A DNA stretch of 5,374 nucleotides from an uncultured bacterium (GCA_948888345.1 CAQTPN010000130.1:1-5374); one strand, 5' to 3'. Shown: positions 1 through 5,276, counted from the stretch's first letter. The notes: generated by a model not told the origin, from the letters alone. Made by a program: numbers and translations.

Positions 1-874
1 AAGGCCGCAAAAAGGCCGCCAAAGACAATTTCACCAGATTGGCGTTGAAATGTTTGGCATAGATAAACCTTCAGCGGATGCCGAAGTTATAGCCCTTGCT
101 TCCAATTTCCTTTCAAAAATGGGTTTGAAAGATTTAGTTGCAGAGATTAATTCTCTTGGCTGCACAGATTGTAGAAATGCTTACAAAGAAAAGATTAAAA
201 ACATATTAAGACCACATTTAGACAAATTGTGTGATGATTGTAAAATAAGGTATGAAAAAAATCCTTTAAGAATGCTTGATTGCAAAAATGAAGACTGCAT
301 TAAGATTTTTGAAAATGATGAAATTAAAAAGATTATTTTATCTGATTTTATCTGTGAAGATTGCCGTAACCATTATGAAAGCGTTAAAAAATATTTAGAT
401 TTATTAAATATAAGATACAAAGAAAATAAAATGCTTGTAAGGGGCTTGGATTACTATAATAGAACCGTTTTTGAAATTAAAAGCGATGCTCTCGGGTCCC
501 AAAATGCAATCGCAGGCGGCGGCAGATATGACGGGCTTGTTGAAATGCTTGGCGGAGAAAAAACGCCCGCAGTAGGCTTTGCGCTCGGCGTTGAAAGATT
601 GTATGAACTTGTTGAACATTTTGATGAAAACAAACTTGATTATTTTGTAGTATCAAACCTGCCGGATGAAGCCATAAAAACTGCTCAACTGTTAAGAAAT
701 AAAGGGTACAGCGCTGATTTTGACCTTCAAAACAGAAAATTTGGCAAACAGTTTGAAAAGGCAGGGAAAATCTCAAAAAATGCCGTGATAGTAGGAGAAG
801 ATGAAGTAAAAGGCGGCTATTATACAGTAAAAAACCTTATTACAGGCGAACAAAAACAGGTTAAAGAACTGTAA
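1..874 (+). CDS. hisS: Histidyl-tRNA synthetase, C-terminal two thirds (5' end outside the window)
   Basis: HisRS is a cytoplasmic class II aminoacyl-tRNA synthetase that activates histidine with ATP and charges tRNA-His. The reading frame is open from base 2 and gives 290 residues. It begins inside class II motif 2 (RPQKGRQRQFHQ), so roughly the first 110-130 residues are missing, judged against a usual length of about 420. The His-specific motif LVRGLDYYNRTVFE is at 437-478, the second His-binding motif AGGGRYDGLV at 512-541, and motif 3 (AVGFALGVERL) at about 569-601. The C-terminal anticodon-binding domain runs from about 640 to the stop. The insertion domain holds four cysteine pairs (CTDC, CDDC, CKNEDC, CEDC) between 161 and 364, suggesting bound zinc; from memory, Firmicutes-type HisRS carries similar cysteines. 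The first in-frame ATG, at 50, lies inside motif 2 and is not the real start. A hairpin terminator follows at once. Identity is certain. Confidence 0.97.
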   Translation, partial: RPQKGRQRQFHQIGVEMFGIDKPSADAEVIALASNFLSKMGLKDLVAEINSLGCTDCRNAYKEKIKNILRPHLDKLCDDCKIRYEKNPLRMLDCKNEDCIKIFENDEIKKIILSDFICEDCRNHYESVKKYLDLLNIRYKENKMLVRGLDYYNRTVFEIKSDALGSQNAIAGGGRYDGLVEMLGGEKTPAVGFALGVERLYELVEHFDENKLDYFVVSNLPDEAIKTAQLLRNKGYSADFDLQNRKFGKQFEKAGKISKNAVIVGEDEVKGGYYTVKNLITGEQKQVKEL

Positions 875-893
875 AATAAATATTTTTATATAC

Positions 894-930
894 AAAAATG
901 GCCCGAAACTTTACATCAGGGCCATTTTTT
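894..930. terminator. Bidirectional rho-independent terminator between hisS and the small convergent gene
   Basis: AAAAATGGCCC (894-904) pairs perfectly with GGGCCATTTTT (919-929) around a 14-base loop. A T run follows on the plus strand, and on the minus strand the same hairpin is also followed by T's. It starts 20 bp after the hisS stop and 20 bp beyond the stop of the convergent gene, so it can end both transcripts. Confidence 0.88.
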
Positions 931-949
931 ATTATTTTAAATTTTTATT

Positions 950-1333
950 TTACTTTTTATCGCCGTAGAAATAATTCATAACAGCCGGCAATACCATTTC
1001 TTTAACTACAGCAAAACCTGCAACAGAAGCTGCAATCGGTCCGGCCATTTTCTTTACGGTTGCTAAAGAATTTTTTGAAACCTGTTTTCTCAATTCTTTT
1101 AAGCCTTGTTTTGCAGTCTTAACAGCTTCTTTACCTGCATCTTGAGCTTTTGCGTCCTTAATTGCCGTTTTTGCTTTTTTAAATTCATCTTTAAGCTGCA
1201 TTTTACCAATAGAATTTTCTGCAACAAAACCGGTAGCAAGACCGACAACACCGCCAATGGCATATCCTGCAGCCTGTCTTACAACATTCTGGCGTCTTGC
1301 TTCAGGTGTATTCAAATTAACATTATTTACCAT
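950..1333 (-). CDS. Small hypothetical protein with two Gly/Ala-rich hydrophobic segments and a basic middle
   Basis: This is a 127-residue protein that I do not recognise. Residues 21-38 (AAGYAIGGVVGLATGFVA) and about 96-119 are hydrophobic and rich in Gly and Ala, long enough to be membrane helices or glycine-zipper segments. Between them, residues 46-92 are rich in Lys, Ala and Gln and look like an amphipathic basic helix. There is no cleavable signal peptide; a polar stretch (MVNNVNLNTPEARRQ) precedes the first hydrophobic segment. A membrane hairpin or a membrane-associated helical protein is one reading, but function is unknown. The start is well supported: GGGAGGA (1338-1344, minus strand) lies 4 bases before ATG. 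The gene is monocistronic, convergent with hisS and divergent from the HEXXH protein gene. The N-terminal VNLNTP resembles FNINQP in the acidic protein at 3885-4433. Confidence 0.85.
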   Translation of the reverse strand: MVNNVNLNTPEARRQNVVRQAAGYAIGGVVGLATGFVAENSIGKMQLKDEFKKAKTAIKDAKAQDAGKEAVKTAKQGLKELRKQVSKNSLATVKKMAGPIAASVAGFAVVKEMVLPAVMNYFYGDKK

Positions 1334-1362
1334 ATTATCCTCCCATTATTTATTATTTTGAT

Positions 1363-1391
1363 AGTATAAAACCCCTGAAAAATTTTTTTTG
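1363..1391 (-). promoter_or_regulatory. Possible promoter of the small hydrophobic-segment protein
   Basis: On the minus strand TATACT (1363-1368) is a good -10 match about 30 bases before the start codon, with the GGGAGGA ribosome site in between. The hexamer 17 bases upstream is only CAAAAA (1386-1391). A better -35-like TGGCAA (1389-1394) would need a 20-base spacer. The -10 is plausible; the -35 is weak. Confidence 0.35.
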
Positions 1392-1416
1392 CCACTATGT
1401 AAAATGATTATATAAA
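1389..1416 (+). promoter_or_regulatory. Likely sigma-70-type promoter of the HEXXH protein gene
   Basis: TTGCCA (1389-1394, five of six consensus bases) and TATAAA (1411-1416, five of six) are separated by 16 bases. Transcription would start near 1423, giving an untranslated leader of about 80 bases that is very A/T-rich. The site overlaps the upstream edge of the candidate divergent promoter, so the two could compete. The 9-mer TAAAACTTT occurs at 1413-1421 and again at 1440-1448, just downstream. Confidence 0.55.
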
Positions 1417-1497
1417 ACTTTTAAAAAAATTTCTTTTTGTAAAACTTTCCTTAAATAAAAAGTATGTAATAATGTTTTTATCAAAAGGAAAATAAAA

Positions 1498-1502
1498 GGG
1501 AG
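1498..1502 (+). promoter_or_regulatory. Ribosome binding site that selects ATG 1507
   Basis: GGGAG ends one base before an in-frame TTG (1504) and four bases before ATG (1507). One base is too close for initiation at TTG, so ATG 1507 is the better start. Confidence 0.65.
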
Positions 1503-1506
1503 TTTG

Positions 1507-2250
1507 ATGAAGGATTTATTTTTTAAAACTAAAATATTAAGCTTGAGCCTCTTTGCAATGTTTTTGTGCACAAATAACGCTCAAGCAATCATGGAAGCAC
1601 CGCAATACGGCGGATTATCAGATGCTGTTATGAGGCAGTACAGACAATCAACAAAAGACCCGAAATTAATTCAGGCAGCAGAAACACTCAAAGGAACTCT
1701 CGGAGATTATTCAAGGCGTGCAATCTTAGGAGAAAATATAACGGGAAAGCCGATTAAGGTTGAATTTAAAGATTTATCGGAATTAAATCCCGCTTATGCG
1801 GAATTTGATGCTCTCGGGTGGAAACAAAGAAACGGCAGATTGAATATTTTCATAAATATTAAACATAGAAACGCACCAAAAGAAGCCCTTGCAGCAGTTC
1901 TTGCCCATGAGGCAATTCATCAGGATGAATTAAATTCATTAAATGAAGAAACATACTGCTGGACACTTGAAGCCGCAGTCTGGACTCAGCTGACCGATGA
2001 TAATCCGGAGTTAGAGAATATTTCAAGTGCGCTTGTGGATAGAGAAAATACAATCAAAAGACTCTTTGTAAAAGGCGGATACACAAAAAAATATATAAGA
2101 AAATCGGTAATTTCAAACGCCGGATATCAAAATCTGCCGTCCCGTTCTCCGGGATTTGAGGATGATGATTCAAACGATTATGTTAACGGAAGGCCGCTTC
2201 CAAACTTTAATGAACCCAAAAATGAAGAGTTAAAAAAAGAAAATCTCTAA
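1507..2250 (+). CDS. Secreted HEXXH-motif putative zinc metallopeptidase
   Basis: The 247-residue precursor begins with a typical signal peptide: a charged start (MKDLFFKTK), a hydrophobic core at about 10-21, and an AQA site suggesting cleavage after residue 27. The cysteine in the core is not in a lipobox. The mature part has a beta strand (LNIFINI, 112-118) followed by the helix AAVLAHEAIHQDE, in which H134-E135-x-x-H138 is the zincin motif: two zinc-binding histidines and the catalytic glutamate. A third ligand may be E147, E148 or E155; the motif TLEAAVW spans 153-159. The tail after about 215 is acidic, polar and probably disordered. I cannot name the peptidase family, and the substrate is unknown; cell-wall or extracellular protein is a guess. 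It is monocistronic, with its own promoter and terminator. The protein at 2867-3877 is a diverged homologue without the catalytic residues. Export and the motif are seen; peptidase activity is inferred. Confidence 0.85.
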   Translation: MKDLFFKTKILSLSLFAMFLCTNNAQAIMEAPQYGGLSDAVMRQYRQSTKDPKLIQAAETLKGTLGDYSRRAILGENITGKPIKVEFKDLSELNPAYAEFDALGWKQRNGRLNIFINIKHRNAPKEALAAVLAHEAIHQDELNSLNEETYCWTLEAAVWTQLTDDNPELENISSALVDRENTIKRLFVKGGYTKKYIRKSVISNAGYQNLPSRSPGFEDDDSNDYVNGRPLPNFNEPKNEELKKENL

Positions 2251-2253
2251 AAT

Positions 2254-2280
2254 AAAAGACCCTTTTAAAAGGGTCTTTTT
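2254..2280. terminator. Bidirectional rho-independent terminator after the HEXXH protein gene
   Basis: AAAAGACCC (2254-2262) and GGGTCTTTT (2271-2279) pair around TTTTAAAA, so 2254-2279 is one perfect 26-base palindrome followed by T. It begins 3 bases after the stop at 2250 and ends 7 bases before the convergent stop at 2287. It reads as a terminator from either side. Confidence 0.9.
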
Positions 2281-2286
2281 AATACT

Positions 2287-2742
2287 TTATAAAACACCGA
2301 GCACTCCTGCAGGATGAGCATATTCAATTAAAAGCGGGGGTGCTTCTTCCTTTTTATCTTCTTCAACAGTTTCAACCCACACCTTTGTGGAAGATTCGCC
2401 ATAAAGGCCTGAATTTGAAATATCATATTCTTCCTTAACCTCAATTGCAAAGTTAATATCAGTTATATTCAATTTTTCATATTTTTCAATATAAAATTCC
2501 GCACCCCCGCAAACAGGGCAATATTTTGAAGCAGGAACAACTTCATCCCTTGTGCCGAAGCTGGCCCTGCTTGCTTCTCTTTTATGAGCGCAGCAGCTGC
2601 ATCTTAAAACATAATAATACTTTTTAAGATAAACTCCGCAATCAGGACAGTACCCTTCGTTTGAATTCAAAAGAGCATTTGCATGACGGCATTTTGAAGC
2701 ATTTGTTAAAATTGAAAACAGATAAATAATAAAATTTTTCAT
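2287..2742 (-). CDS. Double zinc-ribbon protein of unknown function
   Basis: The 151-residue protein has two cysteine modules in its first half. Module 1 is C18-x-H20 followed by C32-P-D-C35; module 2 is C48-S-C50-C51 followed by C75-P-V-C78. Both have the turn sequences (YCPDCG, YCPVCGG) typical of zinc ribbons, so two structural zinc ions are expected. Residues 1-13 (MKNFIIYLFSILT) are hydrophobic but short, with no clear cleavage site. After the ribbons comes a mixed stretch at 84-107 (EKYEKLNITDINFAIEVKEE, strand-like), then an acidic low-complexity section and a hydrophobic end (GVLGVL). Zinc ribbons serve nucleic-acid or protein binding, and the partner here is unknown. The ATG at 2742 is the only methionine in the frame, and an in-frame TAA lies 12 bases upstream, so the start is nearly fixed. 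Even so, no Shine-Dalgarno sequence precedes it. The gene sits between the two paralogous secreted-protein genes on the opposite strand. Confidence 0.85.
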   Translation of the reverse strand: MKNFIIYLFSILTNASKCRHANALLNSNEGYCPDCGVYLKKYYYVLRCSCCAHKREASRASFGTRDEVVPASKYCPVCGGAEFYIEKYEKLNITDINFAIEVKEEYDISNSGLYGESSTKVWVETVEEDKKEEAPPLLIEYAHPAGVLGVL

Positions 2743-2816
2743 ACACGTTTTTTAATAAAAATTAAAACAAAGTCAAAAATAAATACACCATTTAGCCTTA
2801 TTTAATTAATCCCCGA

Positions 2817-2845
2817 TAGACAAGTTTTGAATAATTATTTATAAT
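2817..2845 (+). promoter_or_regulatory. Strong sigma-70-type promoter of the pseudo-metallopeptidase gene
   Basis: TAGACA (2817-2822, five of six) and a perfect TATAAT (2840-2845) are separated by the ideal 17 bases. Transcription would start near 2851-2853, so the leader is only about 15 bases and begins almost at the ribosome site TAGGAG (2852-2857), which lies 9 bases before ATG 2867. This is the best promoter in the window and fixes the start codon. Confidence 0.8.
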
Positions 2846-2866
2846 GAACCTTAGGAGTTTAAATTT

Positions 2867-3877
2867 ATGAAAAAGATTATTTTTACTTTGATACTTTGTT
2901 TAGGCTTAATAAATATGATAGCAGCAAATGCTGCAGAGGACCCCATAAAAACACACAGGGAAGCTAAAAAGGCCGAATTAAAAGCGCAAAAAGCTCAGGC
3001 AAGAGCGGAAGCCAGGGCCAAAAGGGCTGAAATTAAAGCCTTAAAGAAAACTTATAAAAAAGTAACAAAAGATATAAGCCTCATACGTGCCCTTGAACTT
3101 ATGAAAGATTCCCCCGCATCAGGTGCATATGAAAAAATTATGGGAAATAACCCCACTTTAAACCCCATGAAGACAAGATATAAAGATTTGGGCGCAATGA
3201 AGCCTGAATACAGAAATTTTCACGCTATCTCAAAGATTAAAAGAAGAGAGATTACAATTAATGTAAATTCTAAATATAAAACAGCACCATTTGAAGCTCA
3301 AAGCGCAGTTCTTGCTGGCATGACAGCCCATGTGGATAAAAAAGAATCAGTAAATGAACTTGTTTATTCAAAAACACTTGAAGCTTTCTTGTGGAACTAT
3401 TATTTGAAAAAAAATCCTGATTTAAAAAATGACAAATCTCCGCTTACAATCAGCGAAAATCGTCTTTTAAGACTGTATAAAAAGAATCCGAGAAATTCCC
3501 GCGATATTGAAAACGCAGTAAGAAGGCAGAGAAGCGACATAAAATACACCTGGGAATCTACAGGCTATACACATAGAGAATATACAGATAAAATGAAAAA
3601 GGTTTATGAAGCCTATGAAATGGTTGAGGGTATTTACGGAAAACCCGTTAAAACTCTGCCTGTTTCAAATTTAAATGAAAATTCAATAGACGATAACACC
3701 GTTAAAATTGAAACAGACCCGGAAGAACAATATATAAAAGACCATATAAGAAGCGACATTAAGGCAAATCCTGACCTTGAAAATCATTTTGAGCATCAGG
3801 TTTCAAACACAAACACGGAACGCTGTGAAATATGCGGATGCTTGATTCAAACACAAACGGACGATACTGAAGAATAA
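2867..3877 (+). CDS. Secreted metallopeptidase-like protein lacking the HEXXH residues (probable pseudoenzyme)
   Basis: The 336-residue precursor has a clear signal peptide (MKKIIFTLILCLGLINM, then AANA; cleavage likely after A22). Residues 29-65 form a Lys/Ala/Arg/Glu-rich, highly charged helix or coiled coil. Residues 76-250 are homologous to the protein at 1507-2250. Shared points include the YKDL/FKDL element, a beta strand (EITINVN), the helix AVLA....H.D, the TLEAxxW motif, SEN/REN before a basic RL, and GYT. Where the homologue has HEAIH, this protein has G151-M-T-A-H155, so the first zinc-binding His and the catalytic Glu are lost while the second His and E172 remain at identical spacing (17 residues). 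Zinc peptidase activity is therefore unlikely; a binding, inhibitory or structural role is inference. The C-terminus carries C320-E-I-C323-G-C325, a possible metal-binding or disulfide site absent from the homologue. No terminator is visible before the convergent gene, whose stop codon is 7 bp away. Confidence 0.87.
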   Translation: MKKIIFTLILCLGLINMIAANAAEDPIKTHREAKKAELKAQKAQARAEARAKRAEIKALKKTYKKVTKDISLIRALELMKDSPASGAYEKIMGNNPTLNPMKTRYKDLGAMKPEYRNFHAISKIKRREITINVNSKYKTAPFEAQSAVLAGMTAHVDKKESVNELVYSKTLEAFLWNYYLKKNPDLKNDKSPLTISENRLLRLYKKNPRNSRDIENAVRRQRSDIKYTWESTGYTHREYTDKMKKVYEAYEMVEGIYGKPVKTLPVSNLNENSIDDNTVKIETDPEEQYIKDHIRSDIKANPDLENHFEHQVSNTNTERCEICGCLIQTQTDDTEE

Positions 3878-3884
3878 CAGGGGC

Positions 3885-4433
3885 TTAAAGTTCCTGATTA
3901 CTATGTTTAGGCCTGTCATCTGCAATTGTAAAAGTATTTTTCGAAAGCGTTAAAAAATCACCTCCAGAAGCGGCAAAAGAATTTTGGGCCGCTTCTTTGT
4001 TATCAGGGTTTACAATTTTCCCGATATTATCAATAAGCCCTAAAAATTTATCTTTTATGGTGTTGGGGTCTGAAATAAAATTGTTTTCTTTTTTAAAAGA
4101 AAAATCTTCATAAGGAGAATTATTCTCTTCTTCATCTTCTTCGTCCTCTTCATCCTCTTTTGAAGCAGAAGCAGTTTCGGATGAAGCATTAGAATATGCA
4201 GAAGATGTTCTGTAATAATCGTCATCATCCTCGTATTCAATTTCTGAGCGTTCAAATTTATCCTCACCATCTTCTTTTAAGATGGAGGCATCAATTTCTT
4301 CTTCTTTTTTCTTTTTCTTTTTTCTGCCCGTTTCAAGATATCCTGTATTTCCGCCGCCGCCATTATTCATCATATTTTGCGCACCGGTTATTTGCGGCAT
4401 TTTAGAAGGTTGATTAATGTTGAATGAAGTCAT
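3885..4433 (-). CDS. Acidic low-complexity hypothetical protein
   Basis: The 182-residue protein is unrecognised and has no signal peptide or membrane segment. A polar N-terminus with Met, Asn and Gly runs (MTSFNINQPS, MMNNGGGG) leads to a basic-to-acidic switch at 37-46 (RKKKKKKEEE). Residues 63-109 are dominated by Asp, Glu and Ser, including DDDDYY and a KEDEEDEEDEEE run. A better-mixed C-terminal part includes a likely amphipathic helix (TIKDKFLGLIDNIGKI, 125-140). Most of it is probably disordered. An in-frame ATG lies farther upstream at 4466 with no ribosome site, whereas AAGGA (4444-4448) lies 10 bases before ATG 4433, so the shorter form is preferred. Its NINQP start resembles NLNTP in the protein at 950-1333. 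Steady coding character up to TAA and the ribosome site argue that it is a real gene despite its skewed composition. Confidence 0.78.
   Translation of the reverse strand: MTSFNINQPSKMPQITGAQNMMNNGGGGNTGYLETGRKKKKKKEEEIDASILKEDGEDKFERSEIEYEDDDDYYRTSSAYSNASSETASASKEDEEDEEDEEENNSPYEDFSFKKENNFISDPNTIKDKFLGLIDNIGKIVNPDNKEAAQNSFAASGGDFLTLSKNTFTIADDRPKHSNQEL
4123..4161. repeat. Imperfect trinucleotide tract (GAA/GAT/GAC on the coding strand)
   Basis: This almost pure pyrimidine stretch on the plus strand, built of TTC, ATC, GTC and CTC triplets, encodes the KEDEEDEEDEEE run of the acidic protein. Mixed GAA, GAT and GAC codons interrupt it, so it is not a perfect microsatellite. Confidence 0.6.
4295..4325. 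repeat. 31-base homopyrimidine tract encoding the Lys6-Glu3 run
   Basis: Every base from 4295 to 4325 on the plus strand is C or T, mostly T. On the minus strand the A/G-only sequence encodes RKKKKKKEEE in the acidic protein. Such runs are prone to polymerase slippage and, when mirror-like, to triplex formation; neither effect is shown here. Confidence 0.6.
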
Positions 4434-4443
4434 AAATAGATAT

Positions 4444-4448
4444 TCCTT
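4444..4448 (-). promoter_or_regulatory. Ribosome binding site that selects ATG 4433 for the acidic protein
   Basis: AAGGA on the minus strand lies 10 bases before ATG 4433 and within the extra codons that a start at 4466 would add. No comparable site precedes 4466, so the shorter protein is preferred. Confidence 0.6.
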
Positions 4449-4480
4449 ATATATTATTAAAAACAATTTTCATCTAAAAA

Positions 4481-4510
4481 TTGCCCTGACCGGCCGTTTT
4501 ATGGTAAAAT
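4481..4510 (+). promoter_or_regulatory. Likely extended -10 promoter of the glycosyltransferase gene
   Basis: TTGCCC (4481-4486, four of six) and TAAAAT (4505-4510, five of six) are 18 bases apart, and TGG directly before the -10 makes an extended -10 element. Transcription would start near 4517, just before the ribosome site. It falls inside the open frame that extends upstream to 4417, which argues against that longer protein. The spacer contains the palindrome CGGCCG (4491-4496). Confidence 0.6.
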
Positions 4511-4520
4511 TTCTATCCGT

Positions 4521-4526
4521 AAGGGG
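4521..4526 (+). promoter_or_regulatory. Ribosome binding site that selects the start of the glycosyltransferase
   Basis: AAGGGG lies 10 bases before ATG 4537 and 7 bases before an in-frame TTG at 4534. Either would give essentially the same protein, one residue apart; ATG is chosen because MKTTIILPTYNE is the typical family start. Confidence 0.65.
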
Positions 4527-4536
4527 ATTTTACTTG

Positions 4537-5271
4537 ATGAAAACTACAATAATTCTTCCAACCTATAATGAAAAAGAAAATATTGAAGATTTTTTAAACG
4601 CACTTTTAGCAGAAATCAAAAATATTGAAGGATTTGATATAAATATACTTGTTGTGGATGATTATTCTCCTGACGGTACGGCTGAAATCGTAAAAAAGAC
4701 AGCGCAAAAAAATTCACGGGTTAATCTTCTTTTAAACAATACAAGAGGCCTTGGAAGAGCCTATATAGCAGGCTTTAAGTATGCCATGGAAAATTTTAGC
4801 CCTGATATTTTAATTGAAATGGACTCTGATTTTTCCCATGACATTAAAAAAGTGAAAGAATTATTAAACGGCACAAAAGGGGCGGATTTTGTAATAGGTT
4901 CAAGATATATTAAAGGCGGTTCAATCCCTGATAACTGGGCATTAATCCGAAAATTAAACAGCAGATGGGGAAATATTTTTGCCCGTCTTATTGCGGGGCT
5001 TTATAATGTAAAAGACTGCACATCAGGCTTTAGAGCAATAAAAACGGATATTTTAAAGAAAATTAATCTTGATAGGCTAAGGGCAAACGGATATTCTTTT
5101 CAGATGAATATTTTATTTGAATGTGTGCAAAACGGTGCTAAAACGGTTGAAATTCCTATTGATTTTAAAGACAGAACAAAAGGAAAATCGAAACTCGGGA
5201 TAAACGATATCCTTGAATTCATCCTGAATTCAATAATATTAAGGCTAAAGCTCATCTTTCCGTCATTATAA
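4537..5271 (+). CDS. Family 2 glycosyltransferase, DPM1-like polyprenol-phosphate mannosyltransferase
   Basis: The 244-residue GT-A enzyme resembles dolichyl/polyprenyl-phosphate mannose synthases. These transfer a sugar from a nucleotide donor (GDP-mannose in the best-known members) to polyprenyl phosphate on the cytoplasmic face of the membrane, making a donor for glycan or glycolipid synthesis outside. Family landmarks are the start TIILPTYNEKENI (4-16), VDDYSPDGT (40-48), the metal-binding DSD (96-98, in EMDSDFSH), GSRYIKGG (121-128), TSGFR (162-166), GYSFQM (185-190) and DRTKGKSKL (212-220). There are no downstream transmembrane helices or GtrA-like domain, as in human DPM1; the hydrophobic C-terminal end (about 222-244) may touch the membrane. 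The frame is open back to 4417, but that part lacks family similarity and overlaps the promoter. It is monocistronic, divergent from the acidic protein gene. The sugar and the acceptor product cannot be told from sequence. Confidence 0.92.
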   Translation: MKTTIILPTYNEKENIEDFLNALLAEIKNIEGFDINILVVDDYSPDGTAEIVKKTAQKNSRVNLLLNNTRGLGRAYIAGFKYAMENFSPDILIEMDSDFSHDIKKVKELLNGTKGADFVIGSRYIKGGSIPDNWALIRKLNSRWGNIFARLIAGLYNVKDCTSGFRAIKTDILKKINLDRLRANGYSFQMNILFECVQNGAKTVEIPIDFKDRTKGKSKLGINDILEFILNSIILRLKLIFPSL

Positions 5272-5276
5272 ACATT

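Noticed and set aside
1..20. Repeated AAGGCCGC at the left edge
   Set aside because: It results from codons for the conserved RPQKGR motif of HisRS.
404..776. Minus-strand open frames inside hisS (404-619 and 477-776)
   Set aside because: They lie wholly within the conserved HisRS coding region, have no family character and no supporting ribosome site; they are shadows of hisS.
1106..1369. Plus-strand open frame opposite the small hydrophobic-segment gene
   Set aside because: It is Cys/Phe-rich and arises from the reverse complement of Lys/Ala codons; the minus-strand gene has a strong GGGAGGA site and a shared terminator.
1413..1448. Direct repeat TAAAACTTT (1413-1421 and 1440-1448) considered as an operator
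   Set aside because: Nine bases of A/T-rich sequence repeated in an A/T-rich gap are expected by chance, and there is no dyad symmetry.
4055..4405. Other open frames across the acidic protein gene (minus 4055-4270, plus 4196-4405)
   Set aside because: Simple-sequence DNA leaves several frames open. Their products are Leu/Lys/Ile or Phe/His-rich repeats with no start signals.
4491..4496. CGGCCG palindrome in the spacer of the glycosyltransferase promoter as a repressor site
   Set aside because: It is only six bases with no second copy nearby; striking in AT-rich DNA but insufficient as evidence.
4417..4536. Upstream extension of the glycosyltransferase by 40 residues
   Set aside because: The extension has no similarity to the family, overlaps the extended -10 promoter and the divergent start region, and the ribosome site AAGGGG points to 4537.
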